Source of the DNA: Butyrivibrio sp.
GTDB taxonomy: Bacteria > Bacillota_A > Clostridia > Lachnospirales > Lachnospiraceae
DNA: 16,299 bases
Assembly (NCBI GenBank): GCA_024690635.1
Contig: JAILOW010000158.1
Coordinates: 1-16,299, forward strand
Reading direction: 5' to 3'
Shown: one piece after another, positions 4,982 through 12,261 of the stretch
Numbering within the stretch: position 1 is the stretch's first letter
Layout of the letters: every line of letters starts with the position of its first letter
Position numbers and translations under genes: made by a program
Notes under the pieces: model-generated
What the model was told of the DNA's origin: nothing
Databases searched by the model: none
Seen by the model: the letters and a program-made list of their open reading frames with translations, nothing else

Positions 4982-5481
4982 TCAGCCACGTCCAAGAGCA
5001 ATCAGGAAGTAGGTCACTTCATTGTTGTCGTTGAAAGAAAATGAAATGTTGTAGCCATCATAAAAATAGCTTACACAGTGTTCAACTTCTTCTGTCTCAT
5101 ATGAAGGCTCGCCATAAGCTTTTTTGATCTCATCCAGAGTTGAGCCGATGGTAATGCCCTTACTTGTCTTCCATGCGTCGCTAAAGCTCTTGAACTCTAC
5201 GATCTCCTCGGCTCTCCAAGTTTTTCAAGAACCTCCTTACCATCGTCAAGGATTGAAAAACTGATCTCTTCAATCTCATTCTCAACAGTAGTCTGTGCCT
5301 TATTGTCCACTGTGAGTATTGATTCCTCATCTACTGCAACATCTTCCTCAACGTCTTCCGCTACATCTTCAGGCTGATCGGTCTGTGTACTAACGACAAT
5401 ATCTTTGTCTCCATTTCCGGAATCATCCTTCGCACCACAGGCTGCAACTGAAAAAACCATTGCCAATGTCAAGCCCGACAA
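4982..5481 (-). pseudogene. Lipoprotein gene broken by a frameshift
   Basis: The first part (5197-5481) begins at a TTG with AAGGAGGG close upstream. It has a lipobox VAAC (Cys at residue 15) followed by an acidic linker (DVAEDVEEDVAVDEE) and ISFSILDDGKEVLEKLGEP, then runs into a stop. The other frame continues directly with EEIVEFKSFSDAWKTSKGIT, STLDEIKKAYGEP and NISFSFNDNNEVTYFLIALG to a TGA at 4982-4984. The continuation is clearly coding in style, so one frameshift lies near 5200-5215. The signal peptide has no basic residues (MSGLTLAMVFSVAAC), so the 5' end may also be damaged. It follows the GNAT gene by 33 bases. A sequencing error is the main alternative. Confidence 0.75.
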
Positions 5482-5514
5482 TACCCTCCTTCAAGCCTTA
5501 TTTTAAATTCGAAT

Positions 5515-5952
5515 TTATCGCTCAATCCCTAATATGTGAGATTTTATTTTGAAACCATACTTTTCATACAAATGAATCGCCTTGTTGCCATCTACTACTT
5601 TAACTTCGATATGTCTCACATTGTTTTGGTCAAACATTAGCATTGCCCAGTCCATTAGTTCTTTTCCAAAACCTTTTCCCCGGTATTCCTCTTTTACCAC
5701 CAAATAGTCCAGCTTACCGATTTCTTCTTTAATATCGACTTTGCAAAAGCCGACGATCCGGTCTTCAATTTCAGTGACTGCTATATGGGATTCTTTTTTT
5801 CGTAATGCATTTTCAAAAGACTCCAGGTTTTTTTCGTATGGATTTAAAGGATAATACCCTTTAAAATTCATAGATGTTTTATTGTGATATTCTGAAAGCT
5901 CATGAATACAATCATATAGTTTGCTTACTTCGTTATGTGTTATTTCTCTCAT
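5515..5952 (-). CDS. GNAT-family N-acetyltransferase
   Basis: This 145-residue protein has the GNAT fold. The acetyl-CoA-binding motif A is visible as YLVVKEEYRGKGFGKELMDW (R-G-K-G-F-G loop), preceded by the strand IVGFCKVDI and followed by IEVKVVDGNKAIHLYEKYGF, the usual C-terminal motif B. The N-terminal helix region (VSKLYDCIHELSEYHNKTSM) would form the acceptor side. Its length is typical for a single-domain GNAT. GGAAG lies upstream of the ATG at 5952. It follows a second GNAT gene after 10 bases and precedes the lipoprotein remnant, so it is probably in an operon. The acceptor substrate cannot be inferred. Confidence 0.88.
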   Translation of the reverse strand: MREITHNEVSKLYDCIHELSEYHNKTSMNFKGYYPLNPYEKNLESFENALRKKESHIAVTEIEDRIVGFCKVDIKEEIGKLDYLVVKEEYRGKGFGKELMDWAMLMFDQNNVRHIEVKVVDGNKAIHLYEKYGFKIKSHILGIER

Positions 5953-5962
5953 ATTCTTCTTC

Positions 5963-6418
5963 CTACTGATTCGTCAGAACTATACATTCTGTTGAGTTGG
6001 TAAATCCAATACTTTCATAGAGCGGTCTTCCTAATGCGGTTGCATCAAGACTGATCTCAGTTGCACCTTTTTCCCATGTTTTCTCAATTAGCAATTCAAC
6101 CATTTTTCGAGCTATTCCCTGACGACGGTATTCACATTTTGTGTAAACATTCATAAGATGAGCCCGTTTTCCGGTCGGATGACTAAACGTTGGCATTATC
6201 CTGAAAAAACACATCGATGCGCAGCCAATAACCATGCCATCATCCACCGCAATAACATTTATGTGATCTCCATTACTAAAATAGTCACGACTCTCGGCTA
6301 TCACTTCATCAGAAAACTCATAATCCTCTGACAAATCATTCACTACCTTAAGCATCTCAAGGCGAATATTCATCAGGCAATCAATATCATTTTTTGTAGC
6401 AACTCGTATTTCCATCAT
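5963..6418 (-). CDS. GNAT-family N-acetyltransferase
   Basis: This 151-residue single-domain GNAT begins with the typical strand MEIRVATKNDIDCLMNIR. A central block follows (VIAVDDGMVIGCASMCFFR), then acetyl-CoA motif A (LMNVYTKCEYRRQGIARKMV, with R-R-Q-G-I-A), and the C-terminal motif ISLDATALGRPLYESIGF. The arrangement resembles a common clostridial GNAT group annotated only at family level. Two adjacent ATG codons (6418 and 6415) both lie at workable distance from AGGTG, and the second has the better spacing. It is unrelated enough to the neighbouring GNAT that a recent tandem duplication is unlikely. The substrate is unknown. Confidence 0.88.
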   Translation of the reverse strand: MMEIRVATKNDIDCLMNIRLEMLKVVNDLSEDYEFSDEVIAESRDYFSNGDHINVIAVDDGMVIGCASMCFFRIMPTFSHPTGKRAHLMNVYTKCEYRRQGIARKMVELLIEKTWEKGATEISLDATALGRPLYESIGFTNSTECIVLTNQ

Positions 6419-6471
6419 CTTTCACCTACTATATTTTAGTCAGTTATACTGCAAGTTAGATTATACTTGTT

Positions 6472-6660
6472 TTACGAGGCTTTGTGATCTGCGGCATCAC
6501 CTATATATTTCATGAACAGATACAAAAAACATACACGCCGATAAATATGGGGATTGTGATCAATACTGTCTTCATAATATCTATATATATTTACCAATAG
6601 CTCTGCATCTTCTATAGCCGCTTGTCTAAATATAATAGTAACGGTATCTCCCTGATCACT
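6472..6660 (-). pseudogene. Decayed fragment resembling a GNAT N-terminus
   Basis: A 62-residue stop-free stretch on the minus strand reads VTIIFRQAAIEDAELLVNIY near its start, matching the first strand and helix of many GNAT enzymes (IIRxAxxEDAxLL). It then continues with YYEDSIDHNPHIYRRVCFLY and ends at TAA without an acetyl-CoA motif. There is no ATG at the expected start. A truncated acetyltransferase relic is the simplest reading. Confidence 0.45.
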
Positions 6661-6742
6661 TTAAAAGGGTGGTTGGAATGGATTATTTGTCATATGAGCC
6701 CAGAAAAGAGATAAATTTGTTGGTAAAGAAGGTTTGCTTGGG

Positions 6743-6913
6743 CTAAATGTTGGCAAACTTCGTGCTGACCACCCAAATTCTCCGCAAAAAAGGATGGTTG
6801 TGAAAGAAAAACACGTCTCGTAGGACAAAGGTCAATTCTCCGGTCATCATAAATTTTAAATATTCCTCAGCAGTAATGCGTTCTTCTGCAATATTGATCT
6901 CATCTTTTTTCAT
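6743..6913 (-). CDS. Small ORF (56 aa) with strong ribosome site; probable truncated gene
   Basis: The minus strand has TAGGAGGAACGGCGT directly before ATG at 6913, among the best ribosome sites in the window. The 56 codons begin MKKDEINIAEERITAEEYLK, followed by TGELTFVLRDVFFFHNHPFL, and end at TAG. The opening resembles the N-terminus of a clostridial GNAT group (ITAEEY), recalled from memory. The rest does not look like a folded domain. It may be a translated remnant of a larger gene or a genuine small protein. Confidence 0.5.
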   Translation of the reverse strand: MKKDEINIAEERITAEEYLKFMMTGELTFVLRDVFFFHNHPFLRRIWVVSTKFANI

Positions 6914-6936
6914 ACGCCGTTCCTCCTACCGGAAGT

Positions 6937-7023
6937 TTACTCTTCAAGTAGATTCTTAAACACCTTTGTAATACATGACTTCAAAGCGCCCTGCATACGA
7001 TATGATAAATACCAACCACGCAG
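6937..7023 (-). pseudogene. Short coding-like remnant after the hydrolase gene
   Basis: Between two stops the minus strand reads 28 codons, including GWYLSYRMQGALKSCITKVF and ending KNLLEE before TAA. An internal ATG gives MQGALKSCITKVFKNLLEE. The composition is protein-like, but there is no ribosome site for the full stretch and no recognised family. It lies just downstream of the hydrolase stop. The whole interval 6419-7032 (about 610 bases) holds only such fragments, plus a GGGTGGT/ACCACCC inverted pair near 6667 and 6772. Confidence 0.3.
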
Positions 7024-7032
7024 TCATATCTC

Positions 7033-7866
7033 TTACCTTTCTTCTAACCAGGTATAGAACTTATCCAGACTTTTGTTTTCTTTGCGGTTCTTAACAAATA
7101 TTCCGGCTGTGTACCAGGAATGAGTGTTAAGTTCATCCGTCACCTCGTAAAGCTCGCACTGCATACCAAGCTCATGTGCTTTGTCACAAAGCTCTTCCGC
7201 GAATGAATAATCAACAAGCCAATCATGCATGCTCTGTATAAGCAGCATCGGAACATGATTCCGGCTAAAGAGAGCTATGGGCTCTGCCTGACTTCTGTCA
7301 TATCCCTTGGAAAAGAGCTGATCTTCAAGAACCTTTAACACAAAAGAAGTCTTTTTATTGAAGCAGTAAGGACCTCCCCAACCGACATATCCTATAACAC
7401 CTGATACATCTATGCCGTACTTTTCCTGATCCGCTCTACTAAATGTCAGGATCGACGATAGATGAGCTCCCGCGCTCGGTCCGCATATGATGATCCTGGA
7501 TGTATCAATCCCCTTTTCCTTTAAATACGAGATTGCATGCTTGTATCCTGCGCAAACATCTTCAATCTGTGCAGGGTACTTTTCCTGAGTGGACAGTCTG
7601 TAGCCTATCGAAACAAACCTGTAACCCTCACCGGCGATTCGTTGTCCCATATAATCAAAGTCCTCAGGAGTTCCTGCATTCCATCCGCCTCCGTGAATCC
7701 AGATTATGACCTTATCCGACAACAGTTTGTCAGGCTGATAAAAATAGTAATACTGATTTTTATCTGAGCCGTAAGCTACTCTTTCAGGACTTATCTTTCT
7801 TTCGATTTTCTTTATTTCTTTAAAAATCTTTGAATAGCTAAAGCTCTCTCTTAAAAAGTCATTCAT
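7033..7866 (-). CDS. Alpha/beta hydrolase of the esterase/lipase (HGGGW) type
   Basis: The protein is 277 residues from the ATG at 7866, chosen over an upstream ATG at 7902 because GGAG lies seven bases before it and the longer form overlaps the radical SAM gene. The oxyanion-hole motif HGGGW is at residues 58-62, and the nucleophile elbow GPSAG has Ser131. D215 (SMHDWLVDY) and H249 (NTHSWYT) complete a plausible catalytic triad. This matches the hormone-sensitive-lipase-like and ferulate-esterase-like hydrolases that cleave short acyl esters. No signal peptide is present, so it acts in the cytoplasm. It begins 28 bases after the radical SAM gene and is probably co-transcribed with it. The substrate is not inferable. 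Confidence 0.88.
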   Translation of the reverse strand: MNDFLRESFSYSKIFKEIKKIERKISPERVAYGSDKNQYYYFYQPDKLLSDKVIIWIHGGGWNAGTPEDFDYMGQRIAGEGYRFVSIGYRLSTQEKYPAQIEDVCAGYKHAISYLKEKGIDTSRIIICGPSAGAHLSSILTFSRADQEKYGIDVSGVIGYVGWGGPYCFNKKTSFVLKVLEDQLFSKGYDRSQAEPIALFSRNHVPMLLIQSMHDWLVDYSFAEELCDKAHELGMQCELYEVTDELNTHSWYTAGIFVKNRKENKSLDKFYTWLEER

Positions 7867-7894
7867 AACCGGTCTCCATTTCAAAAAACAACGC

Positions 7895-8770
7895 TCAGTC
7901 AAACATGCTCATCTGTGTATATCTTTCCGGCAGATCCTGCATATACTCAAAACACTTATCAGGACTGGACATGATACCGTTAGCTGCGCAGATATGCTTA
8001 AAAAGCTCCGTCAGTTCTTTCGCATTGGGACTTGGCAGGTCATAAGCATTTCCGTATCTTTTGATATATTGTTCTTTCATCCCGGGAAAATGCTTATCAA
8101 GTGCCTCATAATAATATTCCCTGTCACCCTCCCGAAGGGTCAGCCCCATGCCAAAATCTATGATCCCCTTTACTCCTGTGCGAACACATTCATTCAGTAT
8201 CGCCGTCAGGTTTTCCGTGGTGTCATTGATAAAAGGAAGTATCGGAGTGATCCATACAACAGTAGGGATGCCCCTTTTTTGCATCTCTTCCAATACTTCT
8301 ATGCGACGCTTTGTGTTGCAGACATTAGGCTCCAATATTTTGCACAGGTCATCATCATACGTTGTCAGCGTCATCTGCACTACGCACTTAGCACTGCGAT
8401 TTATCTCATCCAATAAATCTATGTCACGTAAAATAAGATCGGATTTTGTCTGGATCGCAGCCCCGAACCCGTATCTTAGGATTATTTCAAGGCATTTTTT
8501 GGTAAGCTCCAGCTCTTTTTCGCAGTGCATGTAAGGATCCGACATGGCGCCTGTTCCAACCATGCACCGTTTTCTTTTTGATCTCAAAGCCTGCTCCAAT
8601 AACTCCGGAGCATTCTGCTTTACCTCGATATCTTCAAAGGGATGCGTAAACCGGTAGCACTTGCTGCGACTGTCACAATAAATGCAGCCATGGGTACATC
8701 CACGATATATGTTCATTCCACAGCGGCCGCCATTGCCGCTCAGAATACCTTTTGCGTCTACAAAATGCAT
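7895..8770 (-). CDS. Radical SAM protein of the spore-photoproduct-lyase-like group
   Basis: This 291-residue protein carries the radical SAM cluster motif CTHGCIYC (C25, C29, C32), inside the highly conserved NIYRGCTHGCIYCDSRS. VGTGAMSDPYMHCEKELELT and VQMTLTTYDDDLCKILEPNV follow. This layout matches the COG1533-type proteins, often labelled 'DNA repair photolyase' or SPL-family radical SAM proteins. The 4Fe-4S cluster would cleave S-adenosylmethionine to start radical chemistry. The true substrate of this subgroup is generally unknown, so DNA repair is not asserted. AAAGG lies eight bases before the ATG. The alpha/beta hydrolase gene follows on the same strand. A 22-base REP-like motif sits just upstream (8796-8817). 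Confidence 0.9.
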   Translation of the reverse strand: MHFVDAKGILSGNGGRCGMNIYRGCTHGCIYCDSRSKCYRFTHPFEDIEVKQNAPELLEQALRSKRKRCMVGTGAMSDPYMHCEKELELTKKCLEIILRYGFGAAIQTKSDLILRDIDLLDEINRSAKCVVQMTLTTYDDDLCKILEPNVCNTKRRIEVLEEMQKRGIPTVVWITPILPFINDTTENLTAILNECVRTGVKGIIDFGMGLTLREGDREYYYEALDKHFPGMKEQYIKRYGNAYDLPSPNAKELTELFKHICAANGIMSSPDKCFEYMQDLPERYTQMSMFD

Positions 8771-8795
8771 AGATTGCGCCTTTCTTTTGGAACAT

Positions 8796-8817
8796 GGGGA
8801 CGGGGTTCGTGGTTCAT
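8796..8817 (+). repeat. REP-like motif, partial relative of the 3562-3621 palindrome
   Basis: These 22 bases (GGGGACGGGGTT, then CGTGGTTCAT) match the reverse strand of 3594-3615 with two differences. The second palindrome arm is absent, so this is a half element or independent decay product. Confidence 0.6.
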
Positions 8818-8821
8818 TTTG

Positions 8822-8923
8822 TTACACAGCTTTTTCTTCCATCCCCAGGAGGAAGTCCGCTATAGGCTCAATATACCTGATACCAATGATACGTTTTATC
8901 CTTTCATGATCAATCCGATAAGT
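8822..8923 (-). other. Unassigned coding-like stretch (33 codons) between LysR and the radical SAM gene
   Basis: In a frame different from LysR, the minus strand reads from a TGA at 8924-8926 to a TAA at 8822-8824. It includes DHERIKRIIGIRYIEPIADF and ends LLGMEEKAV. It overlaps the last nine codons of the LysR gene, and there is no ATG or ribosome site at its start. The composition is strikingly protein-like but unrecognised. It could be the tail of a lost gene or chance. Confidence 0.25.
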
Positions 8924-9774
8924 TCATCTATTGCCCTGTTAAGGTGTTTATCCTTATGAACAAAGATCTGTGAATAAACCGGAAAATCAGCTCCGGTCCA
9001 GTTTATCTTCTTTAATTTCTTTTCCTTCACCTCAGCTGCAGCTGTCATGGCGGGCATAAATGCTACCCCCAGTCCGTTTGCGGCAAAGGATTTAAGTATC
9101 TCCTTACTGCTGGTTTCAAGCTCTATCTTTGGTGTGATACCATGCTTTGAAAAATCATCCAGCAGCATTCGCCTGAAGCTGCAGGTGTGAGATGTAAGTA
9201 AAAGAGGTACATTTTCAAGATCCTCTTCTTTTACCTTCTTCATTTTTGCCACCGGATGGTCCGGGCTTGCAAAAAAGTCAAGGGACTCTTTTTTCTTTCC
9301 TATCAGTTTGAGCTCCGGATTTTCTATAAGCGGATTCAGGGTGTAAACCACATCCAGTGCACCGCTCTTTAAAAGCCCCGGGAAAGTATCATGATCAATA
9401 AACTGGATCCGGATATCCATTCCGGGGTATTTTTTCTTGTACTCCATAAGGCTTTCCGGAAAATGCTTGTAGCACAGAGATTCCGATACGCCTATCTTTA
9501 TGATCCCCGAAGGGATCTCTGCTGCCGAAACCTCCAAAAGCATCTGCCTTTGAAGCTGCAGCATCTGCTCTGCATAGGATATGAGTTTTTCTCCCTCGGT
9601 AGTAAGTACCAGCTTTTTTCCAAGTCTCTCAAAAAGAAGGCAGCCAAACTCTTCCTCTAATAGCTTGATCTGCGTTGTCACGGTGGACTGAGCATATCCC
9701 AGCATATTGGCTGTTGCCGTAAAGCTCCCGGTCTCAACTATTTTTAAAAAGGTTTCAAGCTGTGTATTGTTCAA
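8896..9774 (-). CDS. LysR-family transcriptional regulator
   Basis: This is a full-length LysR regulator (292 residues from TTG at 9774). The N-terminal winged helix-turn-helix reads QLETFLKIVETGSFTATANM, LGYAQSTVTTQIKLLEEEFG and LFERLGKKLVLTTEGEKLIS. The periplasmic-binding-like effector domain (about residues 90-292) includes GIIKIGVSES, SLDFFASPDHPV and AANGLGVAFMPAM. AAAGAGG lies five bases before the TTG; a GTG two codons upstream abuts the ribosome site and is less likely. It is transcribed away from the ABC exporter genes across a 130-base region with two similar GATGAT-containing blocks. By family habit it probably controls that operon and itself. The effector is unknown. Confidence 0.9.
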   Translation of the reverse strand: MNNTQLETFLKIVETGSFTATANMLGYAQSTVTTQIKLLEEEFGCLLFERLGKKLVLTTEGEKLISYAEQMLQLQRQMLLEVSAAEIPSGIIKIGVSESLCYKHFPESLMEYKKKYPGMDIRIQFIDHDTFPGLLKSGALDVVYTLNPLIENPELKLIGKKKESLDFFASPDHPVAKMKKVKEEDLENVPLLLTSHTCSFRRMLLDDFSKHGITPKIELETSSKEILKSFAANGLGVAFMPAMTAAAEVKEKKLKKINWTGADFPVYSQIFVHKDKHLNRAIDELIGLIMKG

Positions 9775-9789
9775 ATTCACCTCTTTAAT

Positions 9790-9861
9790 ATCATCAAGTT
9801 TTTCGATGATTGTAATCTGTTATTTCAATTTTACTGATGTATCTTTTGATGATATTGTACA
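9790..9861. promoter_or_regulatory. Candidate LysR operator region in the divergent intergenic space
   Basis: ATCATC (9790-9795) and GATGAT (9805-9810) form an inverted repeat. A block of the form TTTT-Y-GATGAT followed by TTGTA or TGTA occurs twice (around 9800-9813 and 9844-9859), about 44 bases or four helical turns apart. LysR proteins commonly bind two sites spaced like this. The second block overlaps the proposed -10 of the ABC operon. Confidence 0.4.
9830..9858 (+). promoter_or_regulatory. Candidate promoter of the ABC exporter operon
   Basis: TTTACT (9830-9835) and TATTGT (9853-9858) each match consensus at four of six positions and are exactly 17 bases apart, 47 bases before the GTG start. 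Such a weak promoter would suit an activated operon. Confidence 0.4.
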
Positions 9862-9904
9862 TTCAGAAACACTCAAAAGCAAGTCACCCACGGAGGAAAA
9901 AACT

Positions 9905-10672
9905 GTGAGCATTGAGGTAAACAACCTGACAAAGATATACAAAGTAAAGAAGCATCAAAATAAGATAGCTGTCGATAACATTTCTTTTACCATCCCAACA
10001 GGTGAGATCGTCGGATTCATAGGGCCCAACGGAGCAGGAAAATCCACCACCATAAAAATGATGACCGGCATTCTCACTCCGGAAAGCGGCACGGTATCAA
10101 TCGACGGACTCAGCTTCAAAAAAAGCAGAAAAGAAATCATGATGAAAACCGGCGTGGTCTTCGGTCAAAAGAGCGTTCTGTGCTGGGATATTCCGGTCAT
10201 TGATTCTTTAAAGCTTTTTAAAGATATGTACCGGGTTCCGGATACAGTATTCAAAGAAAATATGGAGGTTTTCTCTGATATTCTGGGGCTTAATGAATTC
10301 ATCGGGCAGCCCCCAAGACTGTTAAGCCTCGGCCAGCGAATGAAAGCTGATCTAGCTGCTTCGCTTATCTATAATCCCGATATCCTGTTTTTGGATGAGC
10401 CCACCATCGGAATAGACGTTCTCTCAAAAGAAAGGATCCGTCAGTTTATCAAAAAGATAAATGAAGAGCGCCACACCACCATCATTCTGACTACACATGA
10501 TGTCTCTGATATCGAATCATTATGCGAAAAAATGATCATCATCGATAAAGGCTGCCTTATATACGATGGGACTCTCCCGCAGCTAAAGAGTATTTACAAA
10601 ACCACTGATCTTGAAGAGATCATTAAAAAAATCTATCTGGCAGGAGAAGAAAAAAATGCGAAAATATGCTGA
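9905..10672 (+). CDS. ABC transporter ATP-binding protein (COG4586 type)
   Basis: The protein is 255 residues from the GTG at 9905, chosen because GGAGG lies eight bases upstream and the ABC domain begins at once (VSIEVNNLTKIYKV). Walker A is GPNGAGKST (residues 40-48), the Q-loop is VFGQKS (Q88), the signature is LSLGQRMKAD (140-149), Walker B is DILFLDEP (159-166, catalytic E165) and the switch histidine is in TTHD (H198). The stretch KSVLCWDIPVIDSLKLFKDM is characteristic of the COG4586 group. It energises export by the two membrane proteins that follow. Its stop overlaps the next gene by 17 bases. It is shorter than family members of about 320 residues because the C-terminal extension is brief. 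Confidence 0.92.
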   Translation: MSIEVNNLTKIYKVKKHQNKIAVDNISFTIPTGEIVGFIGPNGAGKSTTIKMMTGILTPESGTVSIDGLSFKKSRKEIMMKTGVVFGQKSVLCWDIPVIDSLKLFKDMYRVPDTVFKENMEVFSDILGLNEFIGQPPRLLSLGQRMKADLAASLIYNPDILFLDEPTIGIDVLSKERIRQFIKKINEERHTTIILTTHDVSDIESLCEKMIIIDKGCLIYDGTLPQLKSIYKTTDLEEIIKKIYLAGEEKNAKIC

Positions 10673-11447
10673 TCTGGCTATGATCGGAATAAAAGAACAC
10701 ACGGCGTATTTTAACTCAATATGGGCAAATTTCCTTTCAAAGGTCGTGTATCTTTATATGCAGTTTTGTCTGTGGAATGCGCTTTTTGCCTCCAATGCAG
10801 GGAGCAATATACCGCTTAGCCACGATGAAACCATAAGGTATATCATTGTTGCCACACTGATCTCCACTTTTATGGAATGTGATGTCACCATGTGGATCAA
10901 CAGTCAGATTCAGTCAGGGGATGTGGCAAATCAGTTGATACGTCCCATTGACTATAAACTTATGATATTTGCCAAGCATATAGGAACCAGCATAGCAAGG
11001 ATCTTAATATATGCTCTTCCCTTGGGAATACTGATCTGTCTCTTTTATCATGGAGATCTGCTTTGCAAAAAGCAGCTCCTGTATGGGATAGTATCCATCA
11101 TTCTTGCCTATCTGATCCAGTTTTTATATTCGCTGATAATAGGACTTATGGCATTTTGGCTGATCGTAACCTGGCCTCTTAACATGCTGCTTGCGGCCAT
11201 TTACAAACTGCTCTCCGGTTCATGGATACCTACAGCAATGTTCCCTGAGCTTCTGACAAAGATAAATATGTTTCTTCCTTTCCGGGCAATATATGCAATA
11301 CCCGTTACCATCATCACCACGAAAATGCCCGCGCAGATGATCTGCGAAAATCTTTGCATTCAGCTCATCTGGCTGGCTGTATTGTTTCTGCTTACGGAAG
11401 TCACATGGGTAGTTGGAAAAAACAAACTTGTAGTACAGGGAGGTTGA
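10656..11447 (+). CDS. ABC-2 type membrane permease (DUF990 / ABC2_membrane_6-like), first subunit
   Basis: The protein is 263 residues from the ATG at 10656, where GGAGA lies seven bases upstream inside the end of the ATPase gene. It starts MRKYADLAMIGIKEHTAYFN, followed by about six hydrophobic segments, for example IIVATLISTFMECDVTMWIN, LIYALPLGILICLFY, LLYGIVSIILAYLIQFLYSL and LIWLAVLFLLTEVTWVVG. The amphipathic cytoplasmic motif INSQIQSGDVANQLIRPIDY, near residue 90, is typical of the DUF990 family, where 'SGDLxxxLLRPxxP' couples to the ATPase. It pairs with the following permease to form a heteromeric channel; the substrate is unknown. Confidence 0.87.
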   Translation: MRKYADLAMIGIKEHTAYFNSIWANFLSKVVYLYMQFCLWNALFASNAGSNIPLSHDETIRYIIVATLISTFMECDVTMWINSQIQSGDVANQLIRPIDYKLMIFAKHIGTSIARILIYALPLGILICLFYHGDLLCKKQLLYGIVSIILAYLIQFLYSLIIGLMAFWLIVTWPLNMLLAAIYKLLSGSWIPTAMFPELLTKINMFLPFRAIYAIPVTIITTKMPAQMICENLCIQLIWLAVLFLLTEVTWVVGKNKLVVQGG

Positions 11448-11450
11448 CAC

Positions 11451-12254
11451 ATGTATCTGCTTAAAATGTACAGGCATTTCGTGATCATATATATGAAGGG
11501 GAAGCTGGCATACCACTTCTCACTTATTTTTGAACTTATAGCAAATACCATTCAGATAGGAGTATATTTCGCCGGTTTTATGGTAGTATTCCACAATTTC
11601 GGCAATATAGCAGGGTGGACGAGGAACGAAGTCCTTTTCATGTTTACCACCAGTTGGCTGACCTACAGCCTAAGCTGTTTCTTTTTCTGGAGTCCCATGA
11701 AGGACATGGGCGAGCTGATCCGCAGCGGGAAATTTGATCTTTACCTCACAAGGCCCATAAGCCCTATGCTGTATCTGGTGTTGCAACAATTCCAGTACAC
11801 ATTCATCCCCCGCCTTGTTTTGTCTGTGTTTTTCTGGATCTACAGCATGAGGTCTCTATCTATCGAATGGACAGCAGGCGCTCTTTTGTTTTATGCGGTG
11901 AACATGCTCTCCTCATTTGTGATATTCTCTTCCATCACGATTTTTACGGGAGCCATAAGCTTTTGGGCGGTCAAAAGCGAGGAGGTAGTTTCGCTTCTGA
12001 CCAATAACAATTACGGATTAAAAAACTATACGGATTATCCGATCCAGATATATGGTAATGGGATGAGTTTTCTTCTTTCTTTCGTCATCCCCTATGCTTT
12101 CACAGGCTATTACCCTGTATCGCTCCTTCTTGGAAAAAGCCTTGCTCACCCGGTATTAGCCTACATGGCACCTCTTGTGGCACTGATATCCGGTGCAGCA
12201 GCGTATCTGTTCTGGCACACAGGTCTGAAACACTACAATAGCGCGGGAGCTTAA
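11451..12254 (+). CDS. ABC-2 type membrane permease (DUF990 / ABC2_membrane_6-like), second subunit
   Basis: The protein has 267 residues and starts three bases after the preceding stop; AGGGAGG lies in the end of that gene. It has about six membrane segments. The family motif is SPMKDMGELIRSGKFDLYLT, followed by RPISPMLYLV, which is the coupling helix of the DUF990 permeases and clearly parallels the INSQIQSGDVANQLIRPIDY motif of the first subunit. The C-terminus includes FLLSFVIPYAFTGYYPVSLL, the usual 'P-x-A-F-x-x-Y-P' signature. With the COG4586-type ATPase and its partner it completes a three-gene exporter. It converges with the GNAT gene at 12262, only seven bases away, and no terminator is visible between them. 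Confidence 0.88.
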   Translation: MYLLKMYRHFVIIYMKGKLAYHFSLIFELIANTIQIGVYFAGFMVVFHNFGNIAGWTRNEVLFMFTTSWLTYSLSCFFFWSPMKDMGELIRSGKFDLYLTRPISPMLYLVLQQFQYTFIPRLVLSVFFWIYSMRSLSIEWTAGALLFYAVNMLSSFVIFSSITIFTGAISFWAVKSEEVVSLLTNNNYGLKNYTDYPIQIYGNGMSFLLSFVIPYAFTGYYPVSLLLGKSLAHPVLAYMAPLVALISGAAAYLFWHTGLKHYNSAGA

Positions 12255-12261
12255 GATCAAT

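Noticed and set aside
4982..4984. Separate second protein in the lipoprotein locus
   Set aside because: The downstream half has no start codon or ribosome site of its own and continues the first half's theme, so a frameshift is the better explanation.
6678..6746. 22-codon plus-strand ORF starting MDYLSYEPRK
   Set aside because: It is too short to support, has only a weak purine run upstream, and lies inside a region of gene relics.
7500..8534. Several plus-strand frames of 69-140 codons
   Set aside because: They are antisense to the alpha/beta hydrolase and radical SAM genes, which carry complete motif sets.
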